A stretch of DNA of 64,000 nucleotides, taken from NCBI GenBank assembly GCA_003956705.1, contig QZCP01000379.1, positions 1 through 64,000 on the forward strand, in the 5' to 3' direction. Shown in pieces: positions 63,391 to 64,000 of the stretch. The notes below the pieces were generated by a model that was given only the letters and a program-made list of their open reading frames with translations, was not told the DNA's origin and did not search any database. The first letter of the stretch is position 1; each line of letters begins with the position of its first letter. The DNA is from Brevipalpus yothersi (lineage: Eukaryota; Arthropoda; Arachnida; Trombidiformes; Tenuipalpidae). The position numbers and the translations under genes were made by a program.

Positions 63391-64000
63391 TTACACATGA
63401 ATGAATAGAATGCGAATCCTTTGCAGGGAATGTCTCAACAATACTTTTATCCTCCTATGAATATCTTTATCTACCATATTGCACATCGATTCTGCAAGAA
63501 CCATGACCAAAATTTTGAACTGGAAGGAGAGATCATAAGCATTTGAGTGAAATAATCAGAATATGATCAATTGAGAAGGATTAACTTACCTTATCATCGG
63601 GCAGCCTATTCAGTTTATAAAAGATTAACAAGATTACCGAGGTCCATGCCTCTCGATGCAGCTCTATATCCAGAGTGAGGAAGTATTCCAGGGCAAAACG
63701 AGAAAGAGCAATCAGTTGATCTTGAATGATAGCTAAATCAGCCTCTCTTCGTTCATCTGTGAACATCTTGAACAGTATTCGAAGAGCACATGATATGCTC
63801 TGCGACTCTTGACTCAAAAGGTTTGGTTTGGCATTGCCGTGGAATCCAGCCTTCCAAAGGACGTTTCTTTGCTCTTGGTTTGAGTTAAATTGTCTAGCGA
63901 ATCGATGTGACTCTAGCAAACAGTTCTGCACCAACTTCAGTAGGTTATTGGTACTCATGTGAGAATACATGCCCAGTTGCTCTTCTTGCTGCAGTAAATG
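63391..64000 (-). CDS. Sec71: Sec71 / ARFGEF1-2 (BIG) Arf-GEF, C-terminal part
   Basis: Brefeldin A-inhibited guanine-nucleotide exchange factor that activates Arf1 at the trans-Golgi and endosomes. Only the C-terminus is inside the window. The penultimate exon runs from beyond 64000 to 63590, and the last exon is 63519-63391, joined in phase 0 across a 70-bp intron. The first carries the family C-terminal signature: LLESHRFA, QRNVLWKAGFHG, KPNLLSQESQS, CALRILFKMFTDE and ALEYFLTL..ESHREAWT-like ELHREAWTS. The last exon encodes 42 residues that align by position, but weakly, with the vertebrate C-terminal helix. It reads ESMCNMVDKDIHRRIKVLLR and ends RIRILFIHV without the usual polar tail. The Sec7 catalytic domain lies outside the window. 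Confidence 0.92.

Noticed and set aside
1..64000. CRISPR arrays, bacterial operons, intact transposase or reverse-transcriptase genes
   Set aside because: None found. No spaced direct repeats with unique spacers and no RT, integrase or transposase motifs in any frame.

Overview
This is a window of an arthropod nuclear genome. The genes have spliceosomal introns with GT/AG borders, many of only 56-130 bp, and AATAAA-type polyadenylation signals. One gene is a glutamate-gated chloride channel, a type restricted to invertebrates, and its M2-M3 sequence looks chelicerate. Large exons, short introns and AT-rich DNA would fit an acariform mite, but that placement is inference. No bacterial, viral or intact transposon genes were recognised.

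Region 1 (1 to about 31.3 kb) is gene-poor and crowded with (GA)n/(CT)n microsatellites: about 22 tracts, mostly 25-60 bp, in both orientations. Most long open frames here are simple-sequence artefacts. The best exception is an 81-codon intronless ORF at 28207-28452 (minus) with a TATA box and a strong start context. A 44-codon ORF at 25954-26088 and several orphan splice-donor-like sites are weaker candidates.

Region 2 (31.3-45.4 kb) is a compact block of housekeeping genes. In order: vesicle tether p115/Uso1 (minus, six exons, 757 aa, shortened C-terminus); an unassigned 209-aa coiled-coil protein (minus); the KCTD2/5/17 BTB adaptor Insomniac (plus); Rictor, the TORC2 subunit (minus, seven exons, 1463 aa); and dynamitin/dynactin-2 (plus, two exons, 344 aa). 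Rictor and dynamitin start 314 bp apart, head to head, and probably share a promoter. Exon phases for p115, Rictor and dynamitin were checked by hand and all agree.

Region 3 (45.4-57.4 kb) holds a glutamate-gated chloride channel gene on the minus strand. Five coding exons were found, with an 8.3-kb intron splitting the codon just after the Cys-loop exon. The signal-peptide exon was not found. A near-perfect 23-bp inverted repeat lies in the long intron.

Region 4 (57.4-64 kb) contains a 304-base assembly gap and a single-exon gene for an unrecognised 422-aa secreted, furin-site-bearing, His-rich basic protein. At the edge are the last two exons of a Sec71/BIG-type (ARFGEF1/2) Arf guanine-nucleotide exchange factor (minus), which continues past base 64000.

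The genes do not form a single pathway. Several act in Golgi traffic and the cytoskeleton (p115, Sec71, dynamitin), but this is ordinary eukaryotic neighbourhood mixing and no operon-like logic is implied.
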